NCBI GenBank assembly: GCA_014529385.2
Contig: CM043953.1
Span: forward strand, 81,724,338 to 81,788,337
DNA: 64,000 bases
Direction of reading: 5' to 3'
Source of the DNA: Adiantum capillus-veneris
Taxonomy: Eukaryota > Streptophyta > Polypodiopsida > Polypodiales > Pteridaceae
A model generated the notes under the pieces. That model was not told where the DNA came from, did not search any database, and worked only from the letters and a program-made list of their open reading frames with translations. The translations under genes were made by a program, and so were the position numbers. Shown piece by piece: positions 24,601 through 37,100 of the stretch. Every line of letters starts with the position of its first letter. Within the stretch, counting starts at the first letter, position 1.

Positions 24601-27286
24601 ACTGTTACAATGTGATGATAGCAATCATGTAGGAACTCAAATATACATCCAGCATGTTGGTGCTTAATTGTCAAAATAAGCGCATGTTGATGAGTATTGT
24701 TGCTACAAATAACTTCGTGTAAAAACTTTATTAGCAACATTTTGTTTAACAAGTTGTCAGATATGTTTATATGATGCATAATTTGTTATTTTGTTTTCAA
24801 GCCATAAACTAGTTAATATGGTCTACCCATGCAGACACTTGCAAAACAGAGATCAAAACTCGTCACCATTCTTTTGCCAAAGAATTGGCTTTTTAATGAT
24901 TCTTGGCATCACATTGAATTATACATGCTCGCAACATATACTTGATCTGGAACATTGTAAACTCCAATAGAGAACATTAAACAAACATGTTTTTCTCATC
25001 AGCCTTGATTTGTTGAATCATCAACCAATGTGTTGCTTTATCAACTCATCAATCTTTGGTTTGAGTGTACATTGAGGTTAGCTTTTGCGAGAAATAAACC
25101 TTAAGCTCATTGATTTTATTTATTTTTTAATTTTTGCTGAAGCTACCTTGGTTTGAGTGTACCCTTTTCATTGGCAGGCCTAGTCTACTAGACATAAATT
25201 TTTTTTGGCCTATCCCAAAGGGGTGAGGCCTTAGTGATGCCTTCCCTTTTTGCTAATAGAAAAGGGAGGTTATTTTTTAAAAATGCACAAATTTTTCATT
25301 GGTTAGAAAAGATAAGAGATGCTCATTACCAAAACAAGCCAATATATTCACATTTGCATTGAATAATGGAAAGCATATTTACATCATTGAATCCCAACAA
25401 AACTTCACGTATTCCAAGATCCTACCGCCCTTACTTTACCGCAGAGAGAGATAGGCTCACAAGTCTACCATTGGAGATACCATCACTCTTCGAAGTTCAA
25501 ATGTCTCTGATGATGGCGAATATAGCTTGTTTTGCCTCCCAATCTCTAAAAATGATTTCCCTTGGGCCTTGATATGATATTTGGGAATGCGCATTTCGCC
25601 TCATTGTTTGTGAGGATTTTTGTTGGTACTGCGTCGCTAAGAGCTGCAACTTACATAGCAATGGTATAGAGGGAAAGAGAGAAGTATGGAGCGAGGTGGC
25701 TCTACGAGTTGCCCTCTTGCAGACCTCCGAGGGGAGGTCATGTGAATCAATCGACTAACAACTAGCCCGAGACTACCTAGCTGTGCGGGGTGAAATTGGG
25801 GTGCCCAAGCTCACATTGAGAAGCACCTCCACCTCTAGTGAGTCCCATCGATGTGAGTTGTCGAGCTCACAGGCAACAATCAAGCACAACGTCATGACCG
25901 CTTGTGAGCTCCTCGTTGCTACTTCTCCACTGTATGCGGACAACACTAAGTACCTCTCGCTCTTACCTGCTACGTTTTCTCCTGCATGCACTCCATTTTG
26001 TGTTCGACAATATATAGCATGGCCATGCTATATGGGACTTGACAGGGCAACCACAAGCATCATCCAAAACGCTCACTAACAAATGAAATAGGATTTCCAC
26101 AGAAGTGTCTTATTGATGATTTGTAGTCCCCCTCCCCTCTGCTAAAGCAGCTATGTCACCGTCCTTGCGCCTTGATTTGTTTGGTAGAATTATCGTATAG
26201 CTTTGCTTTTGCAATATTAACATTTTCTAGTATTTACCTGAATGCACGGCTAGGATTTGCTACCTCTAGGTTCACTATCTTCATGACTCATTGCTAGCAT
26301 GCTCTTCAATATCATGCGCAACAACAATGACTTGTCACGCCATCTGAGAGATAAGCTCAAGCTTTGTGTCTGCAAGCAATGCAAGGGAGGGACCTGACGA
26401 TGACAAAGGCCAAACAAACTAAAGAGTAATCTCTATTTTGCAAAAGTAATGAGTGGGTTGCACTATAGTACATATAAAAGTGAGACAAATCCGTTGTATA
26501 CTACTATTTCCATTGCACAAAGGCTATTGTGATTGCTTTCAAGCATGTATCAAAGTGCCAGCTGTGATGTATATGCTGCAACATTTACAAGTACACTAGC
26601 ATAATTTGACATTCCTCAATTGCTCTGGAGCATTTTGATTGATGTGGAGGTTGTTGTTAGTGCTGATATAGTAGAAAGTCCTCCATGGATGAAGCACAAC
26701 ATAGTGGAGTGCAACGAAACTACAACATATTTAGTAGTAACTCCATTGTGGCAAGCATTTTTCACTACTAAAAAATGTTATTGCCATCAAAGCTAGAGTT
26801 AGATTTTATCACCCACATAAGGATATATTCATTCCACTACTTTGCTTGCCTCATAATCAGAAGAGCAACCAACAACGATAGTGTTTGCACTGGCATTGAA
26901 GAAGGGCCATGTAATAAATACCGTTGAGATGGTGATTTTGAACAGTAGTAGAGTCGAGGAGGATAACATCCAAGTTCTCAAGCGGGGACCTTCATAGAGA
27001 AAAGCAAGCAATGCGATCGATCTAGTTGGCAGCTTACATAGAGACTTGGACCTTCTCTCTGGTCCACGAGTCAACTCAATCAACAAGATAGCGCAATGCA
27101 TTTCACGAGCACCAATTCTGTGGGAGTCTTTATCGATCTGAGTGCACGAAAATGTTGGATATGGAGGCAACAATACGTCCTCTAGAAGCCAACTCTAGCC
27201 ACTTTTCAAAGTGTCGATTGCTCCTATTGGGTTGCTTTCAACATTTGTAGCGAGATCGTCCTAGTGTGTATGTGAATGTATGTGGT

Positions 27287-27290
<4 letters not shown>
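24601..27290. other. intergenic region, no recognisable gene
   Basis: AT-rich sequence with scattered short open stretches, none longer than about 115 codons and none resembling a known family. A somewhat GC-richer part (25,680-26,080) has open frames on both strands (98 codons at 25,783-26,079 on +, 72 codons on -), but neither shows codon bias or a motif that I recognise. Confidence 0.5.

Positions 27291-27371
<81 letters not shown>
27291..27371. repeat. compound microsatellite (TA)n(GA)n
   Basis: About 20 TA units followed directly by about 20 GA units, then an AGA-rich tail. Confidence 0.97.
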
Positions 27372-27372
<1 letters not shown>

Positions 27373-27768
27373 AGAAGAAGAAGAAGAAGAAAACTTTGAA
27401 CATCATAGCACCAATCTCAAGAGACCTCAAAGATCTATTCGACAAGTCTTGAACTCAAGCCTCTTATGAAAGAGGAAACAAGGATAACTAGTTTTGCTAT
27501 CTTTTATGACAGGAGGGGAGTTGGGGACTTAATTTTGAGAGATAGATATATAGATTTGATTATCGTCCTCGGAGGTCAAATATGACCTATGGGACCAAAT
27601 AAAACATTACAAAGTGGCTCCCTCATATGATTGATACAACTCATTTGGGTAGGGTATAGATTGGATGGTAAATTTTAGCTTTTGGGAAATCATATTTAGG
27701 GATGCACTAGCCAGTTGACATAAGACGAGAATAAAGAGAGCTAAAAAGAAACATAAAAGATAAACCTA

Positions 27769-28560
27769 AGAGATATCTTCAGCCGATTGCGATGGGATCT
27801 TCTTCGGAGTTCGAAAATCTTGGATGATAGCCCGTCCATTTCGATAGACTGTCCATTTGCCTTGTTTGCGAGCGTCGTGCATCTTTTTAAGTTTGCTTGC
27901 TTTGAGTTTGAGTTGGTTTGTCGTCAATCCCTCGACAATCCAGAGCTTCGTTCCCTTGAGGAGGCGAGATTGACGGAACGATCTCAAACACTCCCCATGT
28001 CCTTAAGAGTAAAGGTGCATTGCTCGGCTGGCAAGCGTTTGCTTGTGTCGTCGATCTAAGAGACCTGTTGGGTTCGATGGTGACTGGTTGAAAAATATCA
28101 TTGAGCTTGAAGATCGTTTCTTCGAGAGTATCCTTGCCGGTACACCATGGTGATGGGAGTCCCCCGATCCTAACTTTGAGACCAAGGGATTCTTGTAGTT
28201 GGCGTTCCTGAAGAGCCGCGTGTAGCTCGATGTCAATTTTCTTTGTGATGCCATGGGTTACTTCATAGAGTTCCTTTTGGACCGTCGACACGGATTCGTT
28301 GAGGGATGTTTCGACTCTCATGCTTTCACTACGAGAGCTAGACTCTCTGCTAGCTCTCTGTGACTCTGTTTCTTTTGCATTCTCAAGCTTCTGTAGGCGT
28401 TGCTTGAGAGCAACATTTTCCCCAATGAGCTCCTGAATCTGTGTGCCTCAAGGGCCTAGATTCTTGCTTCTTGATGGGTGAGTGGATACTTCTTGGGTGC
28501 TACTGCCACTGCAAGAAAGCTGCTACGCAAAGGGGGAGCTGGCGTGCCTGGGGTGGACAT
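27769..28560 (-). pseudogene. LINE ORF1-like protein remnant (coiled coil, RNA-binding fold, C-terminal domain)
   Basis: Reading from a Met at 28,560: a short Pro/Ala-rich head, a stop near 28,455, a heptad segment 'IQELIGENVALKQRLQKLEN' that would form a coiled coil, a polar linker, then 'ESLGLKVRIGGLPSPWC' (first strand of the RRM-like fold of L1-type ORF1 proteins) and 'LEETIFKLNDIFQPVTIEP'. After a frameshift near 27,960 follow 'LWIVEGLTTNQLKLKASKLK' and 'ARKQGKWTVYRNGRAIIQD', resembling an ORF1 C-terminal domain. This order fits the chaperone-like ORF1 of L1-type LINEs. I cannot name the family. It lies upstream of, and divergent from, the TTC4-like gene. Confidence 0.6.
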
Positions 28561-29015
28561 CGTCCTGAAACGGTTGCTTGTCATAAGCTTGTGTTTTCTC
28601 TGACGGGTTCCACTAACTGAATGGGCATCCACTAATGAAACTCGGCTATCGTGCTGAGGCATAGGCTCCAGTATAACCACCTAGGGTCGGACCTGCTGAG
28701 CAGGTTGCGCAGGGAATGTCGGGAGGGTTTTCGGGCTTGCTGCTCAACAGAACTAGCACTTACTAAGGTTGGACCTGCTCACTCATGTAGTTACTGTCGA
28801 GCATGCTGTTATGGACCTACTGCCGGGCGCACATGGCTGCTAGGCAAGCGTGCAAGCGGTGTCAGGCAAGGTCGTTTCGGACCTGCTTGCGGAGCTCGCA
28901 CCAAGTTTGAGAGATAGGAAGGGCAAGGCTATGCCTTAACGCGCCCCCAGCCTCCCCCCCACCCCGGGCTGCCCATTGCCTGGGGGCAGACCTGTGGAAG
29001 GAAGAGATCTAGGGT

Positions 29016-29016
<1 letters not shown>

Positions 29017-29046
<30 letters not shown>
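29017..29046. repeat. (GA)n tract just upstream of the TTC4-like start codon
   Basis: About 15 GA units end 123 bases before the ATG at 29,169. GA tracts in plant 5' regions can be bound by BBR/BPC (GAGA-binding) factors; whether this one lies in promoter or 5' UTR cannot be told. No clear TATA box was found between it and the ATG. Confidence 0.6.
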
Positions 29047-29168
29047 GTTTTATTAAAGCAAGCTCTTTTGAAGACCTTTAAAATTGTAATGAATTCTCTT
29101 TTATCACTTGTTTGAAATTATTACTTTCATTCACTCTTTTCAACGTCGAAAGTTGGAACGCGATCGTC

Positions 29169-29273
29169 ATGGCGCTGTGGCTGGAGCCCAATGCAGTGCA
29201 CGTAGCGCCAGAAGCACAGGCCGACCTCGACGCCCTTTCCGCTTTACGAGAGTCTGCTGCAATCGAGCTCAAG
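29169..29273 (+). CDS. TTC4: TTC4-like exon 1
   Basis: Encodes 35 residues starting '[17 protein letters not shown]' and ending '[13 protein letters not shown]'. Plant TTC4 proteins begin the same way ('MALW...' and '[14 protein letters not shown]'), which fixes this ATG. The donor is AAG|GTTCGT at 29,274. Lys35, the last codon, is the first clamp residue; the next one (Asn39) lies 24 kb away in exon 2. Confidence 0.85.
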
Positions 29274-31139
29274 GTTCGTTTCTCCTGTTCATCAGCTTTA
29301 GGCTGCCGGTTTCCATGGATTAAGGTTTCCGGCCATACCTATGCTAGTCCATAGAGCTTATTGCAAGCTGCATGTGAAACTGTCTCTCTTATGCCCTCCT
29401 TTCTGTGCGTTCAGCTTAACTTTGGCCCTGGAATCACCTGCATTAGCCAAGTCCCTCTCTGAGGCCACAATGAGCTCACAAAAACAATGTTTAAAATCCT
29501 GCATGAAACATTCAGATTTTACTCGCACTACTATCGCAACAACCACAGAACGTCAGTGTGACAGCAGAGTGGATGTCCAGGTGGTTTTGTTTTAAGAGAA
29601 TTTGGCAACCAGGAAAGCCCACGCTTTGGGTGTTTCGGGGATGGGGTGGGGTAAAGAGGGGGAATGGGTGGCTGTACGGCTGATGGGGTCTTTTGTAATT
29701 GTCACGTGCACATGGCTTTGTGTGCCATGTGGACATGACATCTAGAGCCAATTCTGTACATATCTCTAGATAGGAGTGTCTAGAATCCTAAAAGGATTAG
29801 TACTGCCAATTTTGTGAGCCTGCTTGCAAGACTTGCATGCCCGGATGAGTCCATTAGATTAGGTTTTCTAGTTTTGGAACCCTCTTGCATAAATGGTTTG
29901 TACATGGGTTTTGACAGATGTTATTACACTTCGGTGGGCATCTAACATGACGTGCATGTAGGTCTAGGCTAGAGGAACGTGTTGGTCTAGTTCTTTCATC
30001 AAATGGTTCACCGATCAGTGGGTTATCGCGTGAAACTCACATATGCGCAAATTTTCGCATTTTCTTGACCTTGGCACATTTTCCCAACTTGGCACTTAAA
30101 AATTCAGTATAAAAGAAGGAGCATGCATAGCATTTTTTCTGATCAGGCTAGCATTTTTGCTTTTAGCAATGCCTTGGCGTTTTGCAAGCACATCGCCGGA
30201 TCAATCCTGTAGCCTTGGAGTTTTGGCTCATCTTCTTCGCCGGAAAAGCCTCTCGTTTGCTGCCGTGCTGCAGCCAGACCTTTTGGCAGCCCATCAAGCC
30301 TCTTCTCGGCCATTCCCTCGCCGCATCCCATCACAGTTCATCATCTGTTCCATCATCAGCTGCGTTTTCAGCCCTGCTTAACGCGTCAGATCTGCTGCAT
30401 TTTGTATTTAGATCTGCATTTGTGCAGCCAGCCATCAACCCTTCATTCCTCTCACATTGGGAGTGCAATTCAGCCCCAGATTTACCCCTTGGTGGCCATC
30501 TGCAACCCCACATCAAGACGGATCCAAAGGTGCATCAAGTCAGCCCTTGAGGTGCTTCATTTTGAAGAGTTACCGCGGTGACATTCCCCATTCGAGTCAG
30601 TATAGTGTGCGTTTTAGGTATTGCATGTGTGTACATTCCATTTATGCAATCGAAAGCAAATACCACATTAGCAACAAAGTGGGTAGGTTTCCAAGGCAAC
30701 GTGCCATGCAAAAGGACATCGTGATGTGAGGATAAATGCCTTCTAAAATAGCTCTGGTTGCCTTGTTTGATGCCTCTCCATCGGTGACTAGATCTATCAC
30801 TGTTCACAATATTCGCTCCAATGGTCTCTATGGCGGAGGCTCACTCTTCCTCAAGGACATCCGTTGATTTTCCTGTGTCATGTAGCGTCATGGGAGTGGG
30901 CAAAATACATCTCCCCTTTGGAATAGGCAACAATGCTATGAATGGAGGGGCGCTTCGGCTTGGCCGCTTCTTTATCTAGTTTGTTGGCTTTGATGGCGGC
31001 ATCCTTGGCTTCAAATACCTTCACAACTTCTTGTTCACCTCCTTGCATATTGCTACTTGTTGTCCCTCTAGCTTAAGGAGGTGAGCGTGGATTTTTGTTG
31101 TGTCGGATTGCCTTTCGAATAGTTTGCACTTCCATGCAC

Positions 31140-31190
<51 letters not shown>

Positions 31191-34100
31191 GGCGGCGTGG
31201 AGCTTGAAACTTGAACATTGAGCAAAAGAAGGAGAGTGAGGGAGAAATGCCAAATGGAGCTTGAAGCTTGAGCCTTGAGCCTTGAGCCTTGAGGCTTAAA
31301 GCCTTGAGGCAGAGAGCCTTGACTCTTGAGGCTTGAGGGAGAGGGAGAGATGGAGATATGGAGAGAGGGAGAATGAGGGAGAGGGAGAGATGGAGATATG
31401 GAGAGAGGGAGAATGAGGGAGAGAGAGAGCTTTGAGCTTCAAGCTTGAGCCATGAGGCCCAAGGGAGAAGGAGAGACTTGAGAGAGACTTGAGGCTTGAG
31501 GGAGAGGCTGGAGCATGTGAGCCTTGAGGCTTGGTGTTGAGAGCTTGAAGGAGGGATGAGCTTTCAACCTTGGCCTTGAGGTCTTATATAGGAGAATGGC
31601 ACTTGCTCTGATACAAATTGTTGGAATCAGGGTTGCAGGAAAACACACAGAGCTTGGAGAAGACGAAGGAAGCTCAAGGCACACAATAGAGAGTGTATTA
31701 CTTAGTGTGCAACGGAAAGATAGATAGCCCTAGAGTGATGGGCGTATATACAATGCACGGGGGGAAAAAACCTCCTAGAGAGGGAAAAAATGCCTCGACG
31801 GTCCTAGTGTGTTCACACACATCACTACCACATGTATATGTGGTAGTGATGTGTGTCCTCTTTTTGGAATCCGAAGCAGCAAGTGCTTCACCATGTGCTT
31901 CCACTGTCTCAGAAATCTGAATTTTGCCTTGAGTTACCAACACGGCTTCTTCCTTAGTGAGAAAAGAGCTGAGATCATCAAATTCCAGCTTTTCCTTCGT
32001 GACTTGTAGCCGTAGTGTCCTAGCCACTGTTCATACTTTTGAGGCAACTTTGTGAGAACCAAAGCAGCTAACTGGGTACTCATCAGTGCACTCTTCATAG
32101 TTGATAGTTGATCATGAATCAGGTGGCGTTTCAAAACGTGCAGAGGAGGGGAGGAACTGCCGAGCGCAGCGATCTAAAACGCTGTCGAGAGGGAAGGTGG
32201 AAGCGGGCAACGCTATCAGCGTTTTGAAACGCACAGCATCCCACGGCGGGGGGGGGGGGGGGGCGAGTGTAGAGGGACGCCTTTTGGGCTGCGTTTTAAA
32301 ACGCTATAGCAGGTATGGGAAGGTTGTAGGCCGGCGATCAGTGGGTTCTTCTTATCATCTTCAAGACCGCTCCTCCACGCCAAGGGCTTCGTTCACCGAG
32401 CTACACCAAGCTCTGATACCATGTCAAAGTCAACGATGCGGAAGCGTAGAGACCAAGGGAAGTGAGCATGAGAGAGAGAGAAAGAGAGCGAGAGAGAGAG
32501 TCTCTTGAACCGATCAACCTTGGCAATGAATAACTGAATGTGTATACAATGGAGGCAAGGGGTTGCTTATATAGCAATCCCAGTAAATTGCCCTACACAA
32601 GACTTTGACAAATAAGTAAAATAAATACCTAAAAGGCAAACTAAATAATGGGATTACATTGGGCAGTTTACTTGAGATGCCTAAACTTTAACAGATTAGA
32701 GCTCAACTGCGTTGTTGCATGGAAATGCTTCAGCAGTTGGCTAGCAACCCAAGGATGCAGGAGTTCTTACAGGCTTCTACACAAACATTTCAGGCTCCGA
32801 CACAAGGTTTTTAGCCTCCAACATAGGGCATGACCGAGTCATTGCAGGAAAAGGAGATTTCCAATGTGCAGAGGACTCGTGATGCTCGAGAGAAAGCCCT
32901 TGTGGTTGAGCAACCAGCGGTGTCTAATGGTCCAAGGCAATTTGCTTTAGCTGGACAGGAACCATTTGTGAATGGTCAAGGGAGTAATGCGTCAAACATT
33001 TCCCTTACCTACTTCATACCCTTGTTATTTTGGAGGTGGTTTAGTGTTTCAAGCTATGGTTGGACCTTCCCCAGGTTATATGCCAGGGAATGTGTTTAGG
33101 ACAATGCAAACAGGCATGGGTAACCCTATGTACGGGAACATGGGTGTCCAACCAAGTTTTCAGGGTGCCAATGGTCAATTTAGAGTGCCTGAAACACAAT
33201 TGGTATGGTTGGTTTTCCGAAGCCATCCGCCCAAAATGCAGATATGACAGGTAAAACAGGTGCTGGGAGTGTTGGAATGGACAATCGTGGAGCACCACTT
33301 TTGCAGGCACCTGTTTATGACAATGTGACTCCTTTGAGTCAACCTAAAGATTACAAGGAAGGTGGGCAGGGAGTGAAGTTTGAGACTTTCATGGGAACTG
33401 AGGATAAATTGAGGGCTTTGATCTTCATACAACAGTTCGATGCAGCTTATGCTGGAGGAAACTTCACAGAATCTCTGAAGATACGTAAGGTTGCCACTTT
33501 CTTGAAAGGGAATGCGCTTCAATGGTGGACCGCATTGTTGAACCAGGGTCAAGCCCCAACAACGTGGGTCCAATTCAAATAGCTTTTTGCACCTGCATGG
33601 CTTACAAACACTCTTGAAGTGGATGTGATGACCGAATGGCACGAGTTGAATGCTAAACAGTGTGCGAATCTGGAAGAGTACAATAAACAATATTGGGCCG
33701 CACTATTGCCGGTAACCTCCTATAGGTTTGTGCCATTGTCAGAACAGATTGAGAAGTATTGTTCTGGATTGCCCAAGAAAATCAGAGACTACTGCACAAA
33801 GACTATTGTCATAAATATGGCGTGGTTGATTGAGAATGCGAGAGTGGCCAGCAATCTGTCGAAGGAAGATTTTCCGATGGATTTAATAGCCAAAAGAAAG
33901 GGTCCTAGGGTAAGCAGTTTTTAGCCAAGGGTAATGCTACAACAAAGACTTCTGTGCCTCCCACAAAGAAACCCTCCACTGATGAAGCTGACACGTCCAA
34001 GAAGCAGTTTAAATCTTCTTATGGGCGAGGACAAGGACTAAAAATGCATTTTTCTGGCAAATCTTTTGAAGAAAAGAAAGCTCTGAGGCCAAGAAATGCT

Positions 34101-37100
34101 ACATTTGTGAAGAGGAGGGACATTTTGCTAATGAATGCCCACAGAAGAAGTCACAGGATAAGGACGACAAGTAGAGCATAAAGGGAAGAAGCCAAAGCCT
34201 AGTGCAGGACTCGTCCCAGATTCCAGATTTGGTTGGTGACCAACCAAACATAGATGCCACAGAACTGTGCAAAGCTTGGAGCAAAGTTAGAGACCTGACA
34301 TAATTGGTTTTCTTTGATCCAGGAGCCCGTGCAAATTTCATATCACCAGAATTGGCATCAAAGTTGGGCATTTATGCAGAGGAGATGTGCATTGACTCTC
34401 GCACCTTGAATAAAAATACCATCAAGAACAAGTTCCCCATATTGAGGATAGGTGACATTCTTGATCGGCTTGAGGGAGCGTCATTGTTTACAAGGGTAGA
34501 CCTAAAGAGTGGGTACCACCAGATACGCATTAGGCTAGAAGATGTCCATAAGACTACATTTGGTCTCTATGAGTTTCTTGTCATGCCATTCGGTCTCACA
34601 AATGCTCCTGCCATGTTTAATAGAATGATGGACATAATATTTAGACCACATAGAAACTTCGTGGAAACCTTCTTTGATGACATAATTGTTTACTTAAAGT
34701 CTGGAGAGGAGCATAGGGATCACTTGACCACAGTTTTCAATGAGTTACGCAAGAACAGGCTACTCATTAATGTGAAGAAGAGTGAATTCTTTTTGGAAGA
34801 GATTCACTTCCTTGGGCACATTGTTTCAAAGGATGGGGTACGCATGGATCCCGCCAAAGTGGAAGCAATTAGGTCATGGCCAGACTTGAAGTCTGTACAT
34901 GACATTCGAAGCTTTCTAGGCTTATGTTCCTATTATAGGAGGTTCATCCGAAATTTTGATGAGATTGCTTCTCCACTCTATGCACTGCAAGGGAAAGGAG
35001 TTACTTTCAAGTGGACAACCAAGGAAATTTTAGCCTTACAACACTTGAAAGAGAAGCTGACTTCAGATCCGATATTCATTTTGCCAGATCTTTCGAAACC
35101 TTTTGTGGTTCAATGTGATGCATGCGGCCACAATCTTGGTGCAATTCTAATGCAGAATGGCCGAATAGTCGCATACGAGAGCAGAATTCTTTTGAAGACG
35201 GAAAGAAACTTGCAAGTTTATGAGAAAGAATTGCTGGTAGTAATTTATGCTCACTAGTTGGAAACACTATTTGCTAGGGGCTGATTTTGTTGTCCAAACA
35301 GATCATCAAACCTTGCGATATTTTCTCGCACAAACAGAGTTGTCTGAGAAACACATGCGATGGGCAAACATCTTCGTCAATGTTTCATTTTCCGATTGTG
35401 CATGTGCAAGTAAAGAAGAACGCAGTGGTTGACGCGTTGTCACGAAAGCCCCAAATTTTAGCAGTGTCAATTCCATACTATTGTGAACTAGACGAAATGA
35501 AGACACAATATGCTGAAGATTCAGATTTTGCAAGGATCTATGAGCAGCTTGTTGATGGGCAACATCATGAGCACTATATGCTTAAGAATGACTTTCTCAT
35601 GATGCATGGAAAGTTATGCGTTACTAAACAGTTACGGCCAAAGGTTTTGATGGAAAGTCCTGTTGCTCCACCATATGCTGGGCATCGTGAAATTGATACA
35701 ACAATGAAAGAGGTCGAGGCATTTTTCTACTGGCCAGCTTTGCCTCAAGATGTTGACACATTTGTAAGATCATGCTTAGTATGCCAAAAAGTCAAATTTG
35801 ACAGGCAAAAGTAGCTGGGATTGTTGCAGCCATGGCCGATCCCCGATAGGCCATGGGAAAGCATAGGGATGGACTTTATGTTTGATCTTCCAAGAACGCA
35901 AACATGCAATGATGAGATTTGGACTATCATTTGTAGGTTCAGTAAACAGACCCATTTCATTCCTGTTAGGAAGAAGATAAAGCCATAACACATGGTCAAG
36001 ATATTCATGAGCAATATCTTTAAATATCACGGGATGCCTCCGTCAATTGTTAGTAATAGGGATCCACGTATGACGAGTTTTTTCTGGAAGGCATTGTTTG
36101 AGAACATGGGCACTACGCTAAAGTTCTCATCTTCATTTCATCCACAAATTGATGGAAAATCAGAAGAGGCAAATTCTACTGTCCTAGATCTGCTCAAATG
36201 TTATGTGTCTAAGCACAAGGCAACTTGGGAACACCATCCCCCATTGGTTGAATATGCTTACTATGACATTGTGTATATGTCAACAGGTAAGGTACCATTT
36301 GAGATAGTGGAAGGAGGGAAGAAAATCCCACCCATTTTGCAAACCAAGGACAAGATATTTGAGGCAGACAAGTATGTGCAAGATATGGATGAAACATACA
36401 GGAAGATAAAGATTGCTCTCGAGAAGCCAAGAAAAAGAAAGCTGTTGATCGTCACCGTCGTGAACTTGTATTTTCACTTGGTGATTGGGTACTATTGCGC
36501 TTTGAAAAGGCCAGGTCAAGGAAAAGGAAAGGCAAGGAACGTTTCTTTCCTAAGCTCAACATACGATATTATGGTCCTTTTTAGATTTCAGAAAAGATCA
36601 GCGGTGTAACTTACAGGTTGAAGCTACCAGAAGGCTGGAAAATACATAATGCTTTTCATGTCAGCCTTCTAAGGCCCTTTGTTGGCGATGTGCCAGAGAA
36701 TATGCTTGATGAGAAGCAGCCCGAAGTGGAAGAATTGGATGAGATTCTTGTTCTTGAACAGATATTGGCGCATAAAGAAAGGAAGGTAAGAGGAAAGGTT
36801 GCAAGATGCTATTTGGTGAAGTTCAAGAACTATCCATCGTTGAATGCCAAATGGATGGAAGAGTCTGAATTGGTAGATTCACCTCAGCTATTGCAATTGT
36901 ATCTTGAGCTTTGCAAATGGAACCCACAATGACTTGATGTAGCCCTTTGGAGCAAGGTAAGAGCATGGTTTATGATGCTCAAAGGAGTAGTTAAGCGATT
37001 GTATCTACTCTTTCTATACAGAATTTGGCTAGAGAAGTTTGTGCTTGAGAGTACACCAGGAGACTTCTATGCTTGATATATATGTGGTAGCCAGGTTGGT

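Noticed and set aside
25783-26079. 98-codon + strand frame (and a 72-codon minus one) in intergenic DNA
   Set aside because: No motif, no splice or promoter context, and both strands open in a GC-richer patch. Not supportable as a gene.
26829-27173. 114-codon minus-strand frame
   Set aside because: No recognisable domain and no neighbours to support it.
30182-30550. 122-codon frame in TTC4-like intron 1
   Set aside because: Composition is unremarkable, overlapping frames are open too, and nothing in it resembles a known family.
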